Assembly (NCBI GenBank): GCA_964514665.1
Contig: CAZESH010000102.1
Location: forward strand, 1 to 12,883
Length of the DNA: 12,883 bases
Reading direction: 5' to 3'
From: CAZESH01 sp964514665
GTDB taxonomy: Bacteria; Bacillota; Bacilli; Paenibacillales; KCTC-25726
In this document: one piece after another, positions 12,871 through 12,883 of the stretch
How the letters are laid out: every line of letters starts with the position of its first letter
How positions within the stretch are numbered: position 1 is the stretch's first letter
The notes under the pieces: generated by a model
Databases searched by the model: none
Seen by the model: the letters and a program-made list of their open reading frames with translations, nothing else
Told to the model about the DNA's origin: nothing
Made by a program: the position numbers and the translations under genes

Positions 12871-12883
12871 AGGAGCCGAACGA
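12871..12883 (+). promoter_or_regulatory. Ribosome binding site of a gene starting at the window edge
   Basis: AGGAG (12871-12875, within AAAAAGGAG) followed by eight bases reaches the right edge, so a start codon is expected at about 12884. An ATG at 12852 opens a frame through the edge, but it coincides with the predicted transcription start and has no ribosome site, so it is less likely. The product cannot be identified. Confidence 0.6.

Noticed and set aside
1..12883. CRISPR array, tRNA, rRNA or intact insertion sequence
   Set aside because: No regularly spaced direct repeats, no cloverleaf, no rRNA-like segment and no transposase-like protein were found on either strand.

Overview
The window looks like an endospore-forming Bacillota chromosome, most likely Paenibacillaceae (Paenibacillus or a relative). 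Reasons are strong AGGAGG-type ribosome sites, sigma-A promoters with 17-base spacers, rho-independent terminators, GTG and TTG starts, Spo0A-box-like motifs, and a Gram-positive style Wzz/YveK protein. The genus is inference from protein flavour.

Region 1 (1-3835, minus strand, visibly AT-rich) is one operon behind a good sigma-A promoter. Its order is a YheO/DauR-type PAS-HTH regulator, a D-serine dehydratase/D-threonine aldolase-like PLP enzyme, an amino-acid-binding lipoprotein, and two ABC permeases. The second permease runs off the left edge, and an ATPase is expected beyond it. Together they look like a self-regulated system for importing and degrading a (probably D- or beta-hydroxy-) amino acid.

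Region 2 (3857-7178, more GC-rich) is polysaccharide-related. On the minus strand lie a GalE-like epimerase and a 42-residue membrane protein ending at a terminator. Divergent from them is a two-gene plus-strand operon, a GT4 glycosyltransferase and a SAM methyltransferase, ending at a bidirectional terminator. The 254-base divergent region carries three perfect TTCGACA motifs, two of them inside an 18-base near-perfect repeat.

Region 3 (7179-9848) holds a roughly 160-base strongly structured non-coding element. It then holds, on the minus strand, manC (GDP-mannose synthesis) followed after one base by a probable toxin-antitoxin pair. Upstream of manC is a decayed remnant of an RmlA-type sugar nucleotidyltransferase.

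Region 4 (9849-11707, plus strand) has a PfkB-family kinase with a clear promoter and palindromes, then a MazEF pair. MazE lacks its DNA-binding N-terminus. After mazF comes a second, decayed copy of the pfkB 3' end with its terminator, so mazEF lies between diverged direct repeats.

Region 5 (11708-12883) has a Wzz-type chain-length/tyrosine-kinase-modulator gene on the minus strand. Divergent from it is a promoter and ribosome site for a plus-strand gene starting at or just beyond the right edge. Overall, regions 2-5 read as a rearranged exopolysaccharide locus with two toxin-antitoxin modules and two pseudogenes, next to an unrelated catabolic operon. I found no CRISPR array, tRNA, rRNA or intact insertion sequence.
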